Notes under the pieces: generated by a model
Told to the model about the DNA's origin: nothing
What the model saw: the letters and a program-made list of their open reading frames with translations, nothing else
The model's database searches: none
In this document: positions 19,848 through 34,300 of the stretch, piece by piece
Layout of the letters: each line of letters starts with the position of its first letter
Numbering within the stretch: position 1 is the first letter of the stretch
Source: Patiria miniata
Lineage: Eukaryota > Echinodermata > Asteroidea > Valvatida > Asterinidae
Reading direction: 5' to 3'
Length of the DNA: 64,000 nucleotides
Assembly: GCF_015706575.1 (NCBI RefSeq)
Contig: NW_024037058.1
Coordinates: forward strand, 18,931,547 to 18,995,546
Made by a program: the position numbers and the translations under genes

Positions 19848-21960
19848 TCATTAAGCCAACAGGAGACCTGAGGTTAATGGATATATTCAGGCTAATATTG
19901 CATTTAGAGGTTCATGAGGTTTTGATATTTAGTGAAAGAGTTTGATATTTTGTTGGAGAACCCACTGGGGCACTACCATGCTATCAGTAAAATGCTTGAG
20001 GCTTATTGAGGCATTGACAAATCACTTATCTAACAGCAGACATGAGATGTAAGGATAATTTCATGTAATTTGAGGTATTAAGATGTTCATGAGGTTATGA
20101 TATTTACTGAGAGATTTTTTGAGGATCGACGAATCCGTATGTAAATCTATGTAAAAGAGGCTTAAGGTCCCCTAAGGTGCCAGGCTTGAAGCAAATTGAT
20201 TATTGAGGTTCATCACCTATGTGTATTTTTAGAGTCTTTATCAAAACCAACTGTTATTATAAGCATACTTTTGATCGTTTTGACATTTTTTGGTTAAAAC
20301 TTATTCTTGATCATTATATAGGTCATATAATTGTATATTCTATTTTTTTATAAAAGCATATATTCCATTTGTATACACTTTTTGTGTTGCATTTAATGGT
20401 ACGTCTTAAGAACTTGTAAATGATTATACATGTATTGCGATTGTGTGCTCTTCACACAAAAATTTAAACTTAAGGTCAAAGTCGTATCCAAACTAGTTCT
20501 GTTTAGGCTAACTAAATTTGATGACATGCACAAAAGTCTTCAAACTTTTTTATCAACATGATATATTTTTTTCAATACTCAGCTTCCGTTTTTTTGTATC
20601 GTAAAAGACATTATGTAGATACATTTTGTCTGAACACAAGTATTTGTTTTGTCCTTACGGTCTTTAATAAGACTGACTTGTTGAAGGTACTGTACAACAA
20701 TTTCCCTGCAGTCCCCGTTTGATCCACCCCGAGAATTCTATAACCACATACGCAGAGTGAAACTGTTAAAAGAACGAATTTGAGGTACCGTGTTGAACAT
20801 TTTTACTCACAAGATTTTGCAATAAAATATAAATTTCATTTGTTTAAAATAGAAATGTATATCAAACACCGAGTGGAAGACATGTTTTTGAGCGTCTGTT
20901 TGAGTAAATACAAAGATATCAATTTTCGCGTGGAGAAAAATATCGGGAGAGTGGGGAGTTGGCGCATTAAGGTTTGGAACTCGGAAGACAGTTTTTATTA
21001 TTTCTTAAAAATATGTAATCAGTGAAAAAAAAGACCCTTTCATTTTTTAAAAGGGAATAAATAGGTCGACGACCAATAAACAATGATGCATAGAACATTA
21101 AACAAGGTGCCAAGTCCGAATTATTTGTGCAGTAGCGGATGTACGGGGGTAGACGGTCGTAACCCCTTTGGCCACAAAATAGGAAAATCATGCAGAAAAT
21201 GTACCACATGCCTTCTACTCCCCTCCCTCTTGACAGCTAGGCCCCACCCCTTATATTTGAGCCGAAGCTGGATTCGCCCTGATAAGGTACGAAAATGACC
21301 TCTTGAACTCTTTAAAGGGTTCATGAAATGAATATTTCTTAGGAACATAGGCCTACTTTCACGGTGCCACTTTCTACTCCTCTTTAAATGTATGAATACT
21401 ATTTGACATCCCTTTTTGGTTAATTTTTTTTTTAGTGAAAATTACTTTTCTTTAAGACAACTGAGGGTGCTGTTGCTGTGATGTCATTTCAGGAAGATTT
21501 TGTTCAGTAGGGATTTTTCTGTTCAAATTGTGAACCCAAAAATGTGCTCATTGAAAACACTTGTGAGAAAGATTGCTCATTGGCTTACTGCCATCTATAC
21601 ACGTACTGACGCATCACCAAAGAAAAGAACATTCTCACAGCAAAACATCGAAAATACGGCAGGTCGACGACCGTTAGTTATTTATTCATTTCCAACATCG
21701 TTTTTTATGAGAGAAAAAAATGACACTGGAATGATGGAAAACGAGACGACGACCGCTCAATCCGGAATTTGGCAACGTGAATGAAAAAGAAACAACAAAA
21801 GTGTATCAAGCTACGCCATATCCGGGTTTCGTCGCAAACCAACTATCTCGATCCTTGTTGACTCAGAGAGAAGGTTTCAAGAAATAGGGTCAAGGTAGTA
21901 TACAGTAATGACATTGAGTAGCACTGGTATATGGGTCGGTTTATAGAAAATTAAACTTTG
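19848..21960. other. Intergenic region between genes A and B
   Basis: Contains the likely 3' UTR of gene A (AATAAA at 20821) and repeat-like DNA at 21060-21460 that shares AAATGTATGAA.A..ATTTGACATCC with 32690-32800. A 94-codon frame at 21500-21784 is unrecognised and probably chance. Confidence 0.5.
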
Positions 21961-21966
21961 GTTGAC

Positions 21967-21974
21967 TATAAAAG
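21967..21974 (+). promoter_or_regulatory. Candidate TATA box of gene B
   Basis: TATAAAAG lies about 400 bp before the gene B start codon. A start site 25-35 bp downstream would begin a 5' UTR exon ending at 22124, where a consensus donor (AAG|GTGAGT) follows. The matching acceptor is TTCCAG at about 22358-22363, ten bases before the ATG at 22373. This fits a short 5' UTR intron. Confidence 0.55.
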
Positions 21975-21999
21975 TTATCGCGATCTACTGTTTAAGCCA

Positions 22000-22124
22000 C
22001 ATTCGTCCACATTCTTGCAATAAAGTTGGACCTTGAACAACGAGCGGAAAACAGCAATCACCGACGTCCACTGAATCAACAGCTAATATAATTGTTCTCG
22101 TTCTGATTTGGTGTTATAGATAAG
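22000..22124 (+). other. Probable non-coding first exon of gene B
   Basis: The segment runs from the expected transcription start to the donor GTGAGT at 22125. It contains no long reading frame. Its 5' limit is only estimated from the TATA box spacing. Confidence 0.4.
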
Positions 22125-22372
22125 GTGAGTTGTTTACTTTAATGCTGAAGATAATTGTTTTCGTAAACAAGACAGAAGGCGGACAATGCATTACTAAAGG
22201 CCTATTCAACTTCGGACTTTACAATCGGCCCAATTGCCACACATACTAATGACACTGCCAGTGCTACATTTATATAATTGCGTGTATATAGCATCACATG
22301 AATTGTAGTCTGCGACAACTGAAGTTTATCTTTCTTTCGTGAATCCCCGATTTCGGATTTCCAGTGTAAACC

Positions 22373-25300
22373 ATGCATCGACTTAAAGATGTCTTGTCCC
22401 TGATCTGGTTCGTGTTGTGTATGGCGTGTATCTCCATTGACTTCAGTGAGGCTGACCCGTGGTACCAGACCGATATCGACACGCCAGCTTTCCTAGCCGT
22501 CGACGATCTCATGGTGTTTGAGGTGAGTCCAGGTTGTCATCGTAATTTGGAGGGGCACGCCCCCTTCTGCTCAGCGAGGCCGGTTCCCTTCACCCCCATC
22601 CCGCTCGATCGTGACCCCTGCTCAGAATTTGGGGCATGAGGCAATAAATGAGAATTTATTGCTAGAAACCTATATTGAGAGCCCCCTCTTTATGCAGAAA
22701 ATGAGCCCCCACCAGTCCCCACCCCCTACAACTTGACCCCGGCTACGACACTGGTTTTAATATTTCATAAACACATTTATTTTGATGTAAACCAAGCTAG
22801 TACTACAAACGAACGGTTTTATTAAACATAACATTAATTAACAGAGCTAGCTAAGCCTAATTAGGCTTAGCTAGCTCTAAAGGTCAAACTCCAAGTGGGC
22901 TTAAAAAGGCATATTAATTCATTGTCATGTGCGAGATACTGAGACGATTAGAGTCATATGTTTGAGGCTTTCAAACATCTGTTTTTGCTGGTGTAGAGAG
23001 CTAGCTGTAGTTGTGCCTTTCTTATTGACTACTCACTCTCACTTGTGATTAAGGCAGTGCCATCGTAAATGATAACCCTGTTACGTCAATCAATTTAGAT
23101 TGTGTTATCCGAATTTGTTTTTGCTATAATTGTAAACTGTTAAATGGGATGGTGCCGAGACTCAATTTGTTTCGAATTGTGGCTTAAAACATTAGGGTAC
23201 AGTTAATCAAAAATTTTAAACTATTCACCAGAGCAGACTGATATTAATTTGTAATTAACTTCATTTGATTGCTTTCATTTCAATTTGCAAGCTCCAAAAA
23301 TGACGATTTTTACTTTGCTATCAATCTAACATGGCCGACTCGCGAATAATTAGGCATTTGAGCTAAATCCGGCTCATTTTATAGACAGATGCATGAAAAG
23401 ACTTCCAGTGAATTAGAGCGACCCTTGGAATCAATGAAATCGTGTAATTAGCCCTGTGGGACATGCTTTACTTATTCTGCCTATTATCTAACTTATTTAC
23501 GAAACGTTTATTTTTCGTATCGCCTTTCCTCGCATTTACTGATAAAAACTTTGATTGCAGTTTTTTACGCGCTTTAATGAGGTCAATTATAAGTCATTTC
23601 CGTATGTAGTATATTTTTGCTCCTACCAGAACTTCGTCCCGATGTGCCACTGTGCTTGAGTTGAGTAACTGAATGAAAATATCTATAAAATAAAATTTTG
23701 GTTTTTAGACATTGTTCTTTGCAAAAGTACACTACGCTCAGTGCGCTGAGCGGTGTTAATGTTCCGCATTTCTTCGAAAGAGAACCGTTCGCTGAACTAG
23801 CTACGCAGTATAGTACGACGTACATGCAGACCTTGAACCTTGCACCTACGACCCACTTTAAGTGCGTGTGGTGGGGGCCAATGTACGAGAACAAGGTCAA
23901 TGTGAAGTTCGCTCGAAAAAAATCACGCTGGTTGGCACAAGTGAAGTCACGTTCGGCACAACCACCAATTTCACGGAAAAGAAAAGAAGAGTCACCGTAC
24001 GTGGTCCGTGGAATCATGCGGATGTGGCTTGTATTCAGTCTTGTTCCTCCGTCTCAAGTGTTTTAAGGGATTCGAACACAAGTATATTTTGAACATCAAT
24101 GCAATCAAAAGTACGTTTGTTTGAGTTGGATATTAAGATGTAAAAACATTCTCTGATCCAGTGTGGATTTCGCACAATTGTAATTTTAGAGGACTGAAGT
24201 ATATATTTTCTGCAATTTATCTCAATTGCTTGAAGCAACATCAACATAAAACACTATTAAAACAAGTGGAAACTCTTCTGAAACATACGGTGAAAATTTG
24301 TAGAGTTTGTTCAGTCATGTAGATTTAATGGTATATAGGGATTATTTTTTAATTTGATGTAACTTAGCGTGAAGAGAGAGCAGCTATCGGCGGGAGCGGG
24401 AGCGGCATGGCTTCCTCTGGGGATGGCTTCCCATGGGAAAGGGAGGATGAAGTAAATGTAAGTCAACGCACAGTCCCCCATCTTCATTTACTTATTTATT
24501 TTTTTAAAAATATGATTCGCCATGCATTGTACAGGGATAAGTAAAAAAAAAAAAGAAAAGCGGAACCCAAACCCCCAAAATATATTTCATATTTAAACAA
24601 TATGTAGCACCAAAAATAATAATGAATGGAAAACCCATTTCATAAACTACTTTTAGATGAAAACTGACTGTAATTGCTCAATCCGTTCAAAGAATATCCT
24701 CATTTCAAATGCAATGCCCCTAAAAACTTTTTTGGACGAAAGAGGTTTTAGGGTCATTGTGTTTAAATGGTGATATACTTTGAATATCTTTGGATTGAGC
24801 AATTTAAGTAATTTTTTTCATCTAAAAGTAGTTTATGAAATTGGCTTTCCAATCATTATTACTTTCGGTGCCAAATATTTGTTAAGTAACTATGAAATAT
24901 ATATTTTTTGAGGTTTGAGTCCCGCATTTTTTGACTCGCCCTGTATTTTAAAAAGGAAACATTGTTCTGAAGGTGATGTGCGTTTTTATTTGGATGATAT
25001 CATTGAGGGCGCTTGGGCGCTTTATAGATCTACTGGCGGGAAACTGAAATGGCGATTGTAGCTTTGGTACATTATGAACAAAACAAAGCGAACATGGGTT
25101 GTTGAGCAAACCATGTTGAAAAAGCGAATGAGGGGCGAATGAGGGCTGTACAGACGCAATTAGGCTACTTACTTCAATCTAAAAACTGAAGTTGTAGAAT
25201 GATATTTTAAATGATAGAAACATGTAAATATACTCCATACATTTCATAGGATTCACATGACATTGTTTGTCGTTGCAGCTGCCCAATTAATAAGGCCCAT

Positions 25301-28300
25301 TGCCAAGATATCTTTGTCGCTAAATGGACCAACATTACATCTTCCTATCATATTCCTATTTTGGACTCATGATCTTCCTTTTTTTGAACTCGTTAAACTT
25401 TAATCTTGTTGATGTACGAGAACAAATTTGCTTTGAACTTTGAATCCAGTGCTCAAAGATAAAAACCGCCACCAATCAGACATGTTATTTTCAAACAGGT
25501 CGTTGAAACTCCTGACCCCGTCCGAATACGCAGTCTCCGTGTGACGTCATCGGTGACGGCTCGCTATGCCAAGACGGTGGTCACCAGTCACATGGTCAAT
25601 CCGACCAATCAGAGTCTGGAGGCCACTTTCAAAATGGAGCTGCCCGGAGAGGCGTTCATATCCGGCTTTCTGATGTAAGTGCAGTGTAACCCCCCCCCCT
25701 GTTCGAATTTGCAGCGTTCACGGCTTAGCTTCTTTGCACATGCGCTTCGTGAGGTTGTCGTATGAAGTGGTGAAGTGGAGGTTAAACTGTTCGCTCAATA
25801 AGCGGGTTGCTGATTAATTTAATACGAGAAATACGTGATAATTAGAACGAGGAATTAATACTGCTTTCTATTTTCAAAATGTAAGTATTTTTCAGGGCGG
25901 GTATGTGTTGTGCACATACCTCTTCATCTAAATTATTGGGGAACACCTATCGACGGGGTTTTCCGAAACCTCGGCTGGGTTGCGGCTAAGGCTTTAAGAA
26001 ATTTAGTTCCCTGACTTAATTATAGGGATTCCGACTCGTGTGGCTCGATGGTTGGCTTCAGGAGTATCACATTCCATATAACGAGGTCACAGTTAAGATT
26101 ATGTTCGTTTTGTTTCTTCAACGAGGGCCTCCAAATGTTTTTTTAGGTCCTATGGAGCCGACTCGGAGACGACGCCGGGGCCTCGAAAATCAGGATCCAT
26201 CCAGCTCATGCTTCTTTTGGGTGAAAATGTAAATTTTTCACTGTTTTATGTGCCTTTCCGCAGAGAGACTGAAGGCAAGGTTTATTACTCGATAGTTGAC
26301 GAGAAAGAGAAAGCTCAGAGGACGTACGATGCTGCAAAGGAACAAGGACAGACAGCTGGCCAAGTCAAACAAACGTGAGTTTCAGACACATTATTTGAAC
26401 CCAACTAAGAATTTTAATCGAGATATAGGATCGTGTAATGAACTAGATAACGACGCCATTGTCATTTCTCGGCTCACCTTTTCCCCGTACTCAGGTCGGA
26501 GAAGAAGAATCTCTTTGCCATATCCATCAATGTAGCGGCGGAGAGTGAGTTGTCATTCAATATGACATATGAAGAACTTCTGAAGCGTAAAGACGGCCAT
26601 TTTCAGAACGCAGTCGCCATTTCACCCGGACAGGTTGGTATAATTATAAGAGTTCGATCAAAGATTTTTGGTCATCTCGTGGTTGATTCGTGATGTACAC
26701 TGTGCCTGCGCATTTAATGAAAGTCAAACACTGATAATGGCGAAATTCAGATAACCTTTATAATGGGCCTGTCAATCAAACAGTGCACCTTAACCAATCA
26801 GATCATGACTTTTGATCAGGTGACCTCGGGAGTCGGAAACAAAGTTGGCAAAATTAAAGGTAAATGCACAACATTTGCGTTTGCTGAAATTTTTAGAAAT
26901 GGATCGATTTGGGGTTTAGTATTTTATGGCAAATTTTGTTACACTGACTTTCTATAGATGCTGGAAAAACATAATGTTCTTGTAGTCTGGTTCCCTGACC
27001 CTACTTCAGACAAAATTGAGCAATTTATAGACGTCGGGGAATTGTCAGGTCAGGGAACCAGACTAGCTACTTGCACCCGTTCCCGGGTGTGTAACATAAA
27101 CAAATGTGGACTAACTAAATTTGGTGAATTGGGGGCAGTATTTGAAAGGAAAACAATCCAACGATGGTCGGCCGACCATCGTTGGAAATCGTTACAAAAA
27201 AATCCACTTTTCTTGAAAGTGATGAGAGCACACCAGGTGCTTTGATTTCACAGGATGTTTGAGACTATTGTTAACTTACACTTAAAGTCAAGTAAGGTAT
27301 TTCATAATGAATTGGTAGTTTTGGTTTTTGATGTTTGCAGATGTTCTATATCACCTTTAAGTAGGTCTCAATGAGAAATGTACCAAAGGTGGGCGGAGCT
27401 CATTGCGAAATTCAGAACGGTATTCTATTGCAGCACAGCGCTCTACATTTTTTTTACTCGTTGTGTAAACAGATTATAGACCATCTGCTGGTGGTTGTCC
27501 ACATCACCGAGCCACAAGGCCTGGAGGAAAACAAACTGGATTACTTTGTGGAGCGCCCTCAGCTGTCGGACAGAAGTAGGAACGAGGAGGTTTTACGCCC
27601 TCTGTGGGCAGAGACCAAGCATCTTCACGGCTCGAAAGCCACAGTGCAGTTCCATCCCAAACGGGAAGAGCAAGAGGCACTTTCTGCATCCGGGAACCTG
27701 GGCAAGTTTGTGGTGCAGTATGACGTCATCCACGAGCAAAATGCTGGTAATATCGAGGTACGTGTTGGGTACCCAGGAAGGGAACCCGAGAGAATGTGTG
27801 AGATGTTATGGAGGGCGAGATTTTGCGAGAATGTGCAAGAGTGTACGAGAGATTACCGCACCAAACCGTACTTGAATAGGTATAACAATATGCATAACAA
27901 GACTACCAGTGGGCCTAAATACCTATTCGGATCACACATTGTGTGCGCTCTCGAACCTGCTTTACCAAGCCTTCTCTTTTTTTTCTCTGTAGATTGTCAA
28001 CGGCTATTTCGTGCACCACTTTTCTCCTGCGGGATTCAGACCCACCCAGAAGAACGTGGTCTTTGTCCTGGACACCAGCGGATCGATGTCTGGAACGAAG
28101 ATGCGGCAAACCAAAGAGGCGATGGACACCATTCTCACAGACCTGCGGGAAAAGGACGCCTTTGGTATCGTGACTTTTGAGACCGTGACGCAGAGTTGGA
28201 GACCTAGCCTCCTCCCTGCGAGCCGGGAGAATGTAGCTGCCGCTAAAGAATACACAGGCGGATTGAGTGCTGGGGGAGGTTGGTTTTTTGACTACACAAT

Positions 28301-31300
28301 GTTACTGTGTTGAAGTTAATTGTTAAAAGCCTAACAATGGAAATTTAGCTAGTATCACTATTTTGATAGGAGACTATAACAGTTCATTCGGAGTCAGGGT
28401 CTCGCCTTGTCTATAGAATATCTCCTTGCACAGCATGGGTATATAGTATGCGAGCAGGCTCGATGATTATGCAAAACAAGACTGCGTCTTGACCTCGAGA
28501 TTCTGACTATTTAGCGGGCGCCTTCTATCAGGTCTTCGGTATTAAGCCTGTTGTTGTATTATAAAAACATGGCAGCCAATCAACAGCTTAGTCCACATTT
28601 TCTGATCGAAATGACGTCACAATTTCTAAAGTCGACTCTGATGGGTTGGCGCACGGGATAAAACTTCCATGATAACATTTCAAGCAAAAAACTATATTTT
28701 TCTAAGCTCCTTCGAAATTTACTATTCGGGAAAACTCTGTCAGTACTCTGTCAGAATCTTTTTTGGAGAACAACCTTTTACATAAACCTATCTTAAATTT
28801 GTTCCCTAGGTACGAACCTGCACCAAGGACTAGTCGACGCCATTGGCATGTTAGAGGAAGCGGAAGCCAACGAGCTGTCAACCTTTGGAACCTTCTACCT
28901 GATCATCATGCTGACGGATGGTGCTCCCACGGCCGGAGAACTGACCAGGCCAGACGAGATCAAGTCGGACATCCGGCGCCGACTGGAGAGCCGATACTCC
29001 CTCTTCTGCCTGGGGTTCGGTCGCGGCGCCGACTACCCGTTCCTGGAACAGCTTTCCCTTCAGAACAAAGGCCTGGCCCGGAAAATATACGAAGACTCAG
29101 ACGCCGGGCTGCAGCTGGTTGGCTTCTTTGACGAAGTGGCCACTCCGTTATTGGTCAACGTCCACATCAAGTACTCTCCGGACATGATGGTGACCAACAG
29201 CATCTCGACGACCCTGTTCCCGACTTATTTCGAGGGGACGGAGCTGGTTGTGGCCGGCCAGTTGGATACGAACAAGACCCTACCGGATAGTATGTTTTGC
29301 GTGGTGACTGCCGAGACACAAGACACAGAAATCAAGCTGGAGATGACAGTCAACGTCAAGGTACAGTTTTATTGATTTTTTTATTCATTTAAATTCTTTC
29401 TTTAATAAAACCAAGGAGTCTTCAAAGTTTACATGCACTGTAGCTCGACAACTGAAGATTTCGTTTAGTTGAAGACGATGAAGAAATATTCAGTGTACGG
29501 CGAGACAGGAGGAAAATTCTAACGATATTCAAGGAAAAACTGTAAAGAAATCGGATGGGGAATGAAAACTAAATCCTGGTAACAGACATGGAAAGTGAGC
29601 AAGTATCAGTGCGGCAACCTGAATCTCCCATAAACTCCAGAGTAAATTATCTCATGCTCTTGGGAGCTAATTAATGTTTGTATAATATGGACGGGTTTGA
29701 CCAATCCTGCTTCTCAAGGAGTTCTGTCATTTGACATCTCAACCATCCCGTTAAAAATCTCGTTTCTTCGAGCAGGATAGGCCTAGCCTGCAGCATATTA
29801 TAAGTGATGCCATTTGGTACAAGGGGTTAATTGACAGTACGTGTCCTATATAGCTGGCACCCATTCTGTCATGTGCAGTTGTTGAGGTATTAAAACTGTC
29901 CAGCTTGGGGACACACTTATTGTTGTCCGCCGTATACGGACATACTCCTGGTGAGTCAAAGAGTCAATGAGAGTAATGCTTTTGTTGGACCCTAAGGGTC
30001 AGGGCAAGAACTGTCCAATAATTGAGTCAATAACTGACTGAATAACGGACTGACTGACCGACTGACTGGCTCATTTAATATTAAACTAGTATCCTACATT
30101 TAAAATTAAACTCATATTCTAAACTGAAAGTGTTGGGTCCAAATAAACTGTTATCGCTTTTGTCCAACAGGAGGAGAGTGACGTTATTTTCGATCCACAG
30201 GCAGTTGACGACTTTGCCCAGCGCCTGTGGGCCTTCCTGACCATCAAGGAACTCCTGCGCAAGCGCATTGCGGCCGAATTGAGAGCCGAGAAGCAGGACC
30301 TGACGCAGAGGGCGCTAGAGCTGTCCCTCAAGTACCATTTCGTGACCCCACTGACCTCTCTCGTGGTGGTCAAACCGGACGATGACCCCGTGGTTGATGC
30401 CGTGGAACCATCCGAAGACGATATCGCACCAGAAGGAGGAAGTAATGATGCAATTAACAATTGTTGACTGCTGTGATGTGGTATATGACGTTCGCCTCGT
30501 GTGCTATTATCCCCGAGGGTGTTCAAAACGCCATATATACCACATCACAGCAGTCAACAATTGTTTTGTTATACCTCTGTCTTGGATTGTTTGGATTTTG
30601 AAATAAAAATCACGAAAACAGACAGCAGTAAACACAACAATCATGACAATCGAACGATGCGTGTTGCGTGCTCGAAACAGCTGATCGTCGGCCAGTTCGC
30701 TGCTCCCACTCATGCGTGAAAACATTGTGAAAATAGCGTGGGTACCAACGATACAAGTACTTGAGCGCCGTACATACAAAGTCATAGCACACTGCCTGTG
30801 GGATATCACGTACGTAATATCCAACAAGGAGTGTGCCATGACTTTTTATAAACTGAACACGTGATCGTTCTAGGCCAATGAAAATTCAGCATTCGGGACA
30901 GAGATATAACAATAAAAACTACTTAAGGCAATAAAACAATAAATGTATAAATTACAAAGATACGCAATTACTTTGTTAAAAACAATTGTACAACAAATAA
31001 GGGAGGAAGCAAACAATCAGTTTTCCCCATTTGGCATGTCAGGATGCCAATCTAAACTTACTGGTGCGTTCGAGCATGTTATACTCTAGCTACTCCCTAG
31101 TGCGGGAAAACGTTCGCTCGTACCCCCGCCCTGCAAGCAGGGCGCTGAGATACGCTGATTAGGGATGGCATTTAGGTATTAATTTATCATGATCTATGTA
31201 TAAAGCATCTGTCTGCAGCCGCAGCTAGCCAATGCGCGCAAATGCTATCCGAAAATTTCTCATTGAAATGCACACATTCCATACCGGATGTTATTTCTTT

Positions 31301-34300
31301 TTCATTGCGGACCATGTGGACAAATTCTGAGCGTCGCGTAATATGCAATTGACCCTTCGTGAATTCGAAACGGAGCCTGAGCAAGTGACGGGAATTGCAA
31401 ATTTACAACACGGATAAGTTTTACAGATTTTCCTATATTGTTACGTTTTTCAATGAAAAAAAAACACCCCACATTGGAATAAAAGAGTGATGACCCATTC
31501 TTAACAGCCATTGCAAACCTTGCAGGGTCGTGGCTGTGATGACTTGCATGTCACTAGGTCACCAAAATGTATCCAATCAGAGGGTGAATTCGTCAGCGTA
31601 TACCCTGTTTGCAGGGCGGGGGTACGAGCGAAGGGAAAACGCTGCGTGCGCATTACTCTCGGTGCAAGAGTATACTCGGCGGGTCGTACTCCTGCCGTTC
31701 GTCCGCTCAGGAGTATAGACTCGTGTTAACACAAGTAGCACGCTCTAACGCACCCTTTATGAGATGGTGAGAAGACATATGGGTCATCTGGTGCCTCTGA
31801 AAATCTTTCAAATATCTAACGATGTTATTGATTGGAAAATGTCTGGTCGAAATCTCTGATGCCATCACCATTTACAATCAGACAGAGACGATGACAGTAA
31901 ACGTCTGAATAAGGAGGGGAAAAGACCTGTCTTTAAATAGGACGTCCGGTACATGCATGGGGACGATAGGATTGTCAAAAACCAAAACATATACCTTAGC
32001 AGGGGTTGTCGTCTGTTATTTTATAATCGCAAAACGTTTGCTCGTCTATATACAAGCGATACAAAACCATTCCCTATAACTCTAGTAAAGGTCTGATTTA
32101 TCGGATTGTTTTTTTTTTCGTATGCGCAAAGATCGATTTTTCCAAACAATTTCCAAAAGTTGGAAAAACCAGTCAGTTTCCCCCTTGATTTACTATTCAG
32201 GTGCTCCCGGCGCTAGTTCGCGTGGCGGAGGATCCCCCGCATCCGCTGGTCCCGTTAGTCCCGCCGGCTCTGGTGGCCCCACCGCATTCGATCTTCGTAA
32301 GTACACCATTAATTAATTTCTATCGGTTTTCCCGACCAATTTCACCAAGTTTTCATTCAATTTAACGCCTGGCTCATTCAATTTAGATTGAAATTGAAAG
32401 GTCACGCAGATCGACATTCAACAATCAAAAAGAATCTTTCAGTTTTACAATCCGAGCATTCTATCGCCTTTTTGCTTCACTCGTCCCTGTAAAAGATGCA
32501 TTTCATTTAAAAGTATCGCGTTCTTCATTCAATTTCGTCTGAATCAGTAGTAAGGGGTTGATCGGGCATTCCTTTTCACTAATGGGCAAACATATTTCAC
32601 ATTTTGTCAAGCATGTTTTAAGACTTCCTGCATGAAATCATACACGATGTCTTCAATCCGTAAATGCACACCTCTCTTTCTTATTTAAAGGGTCTGTGTA
32701 ATGAATTTTTCTCATGAATACATTTCGTGCAACTTTTTCCTACTCTGAAATGTATGAAAATTATTTTGACATCCTTTTTGGTTTGTCTTATGTACTAAAA
32801 GTGTTGAGGGATGTAAGAAAATAACAAATAAGGAAAGAAATGCGGCTTGCATTATCTGTATGTCTAGACATATCAGACGTTATACAGATAAGACTTGCTC
32901 CGTAAAAAAAACGGGTGATACTCAGACTACTGCTTTGTACAATAGCTTGCAAAACGATCTGGGGTACACGCTACCCTGTGGAGACATGCGTAGGGAACAA
33001 AAGATTGTATATGTCTCCACAGGGCAATTTCTATTGGTGAATACGTCTCCACAAGGTTATCACGTTTTACTCAAAAACTAGGAATTTTCAAGGTGTGTTG
33101 ATCCGTCGCAAACTGAAGTATTTTATGTAAGGGTTATTAAGTCCGAATTTCAGCCCAGGAAAATAATTAATTCTGGTGATAGGAGCATTTTGAAACTACA
33201 CTTTCAAACTCTAAAATTGTAGTATACGAGAACAAAGAAATGACTCCACAAGGATACAAATTCCAGTATGCGTGCTTTTGCCATGGAAGGAGGCCTCCGT
33301 GACTGTGACAATGCGCTCGGAATAGTCTATAGCTAATAGGTTGTACAAGTAGGCCCACATTTTTCGAATGACGAAGAAGTGTTAAACTAATACCATTTAC
33401 CGTCTGATGTTTAAATTCTCCTGCAGCAACCGGCAACCAACCGGGCACGTATGTGGACGCCGACCCGCACTTCATGGTCCATTCCCCGCGTGGTAATGTG
33501 ACAGTGTGCTTCAACATCATGGGCAAACCCGGTGATGTCTTCAGCTTGATAAAAGATCCAGTATTTGGTAAGTTTTGACCAGGGAGTAAAAAGGAATGCC
33601 GGAGGGTGATGCAGTGACTTAATTTTTTCTAGGTACAGACAGGGTTGGGCAGCAAAGGAGAGATGAATTGACCGAAGCTAAAGTAGTGGAGGTCGAGATT
33701 TTGAAGGGAAAAAGGGTCACGCTCGCTTCCGTCACAGAATCAATCCCACAATGCAATACCGAAACTGGCACCATTAGTCGACTAGTGATTGATTCGTGAC
33801 GGAACTTACTCCTGCGCGCGTAGAGCAACGGGCAAATGCCTCTAGTCAATCGGACGATGGTCAAAACGTCATCACAGAACTTACTGATACTGGCTCCCTG
33901 CTGTGCATTATGATGCGCGCGGCCACTGGTAACCAGCGATGCAACCATGCCCAGTGGTACGGTTCTATAGATTGTTTTTGAAAGTGAAAATTTACTATTG
34001 GATTTCACCCTTTACCGACGTGATCTTTTAGCACCGTGTACTCACTAAAATCTAAGTGCTCAGAAAAACAATTCACAAGCTTCAACAAAACTTCACCCTA
34101 TAAAATTGACTTTTCTCCTTGTACCCAACTTTCAAGGAATCTCCGTCGATGGTCATGTAGAGAACTTTCACCGTCATGACGACCAGTCGGCGAGCACTAG
34201 CGAGCCTCCCCCGACCATCTTCGACCGTCTGGTGGTGACTACTGGCGGCGGACGACAGGTCCTGATCACCGCTACCAGCGTGAGTCTTGGACCAGAACTT

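Noticed and set aside
33619-34008. 129-codon minus-strand frame in a gene B intron
   Set aside because: No recognisable family, signal peptide or splice-linked partner; composition like the surrounding intron.
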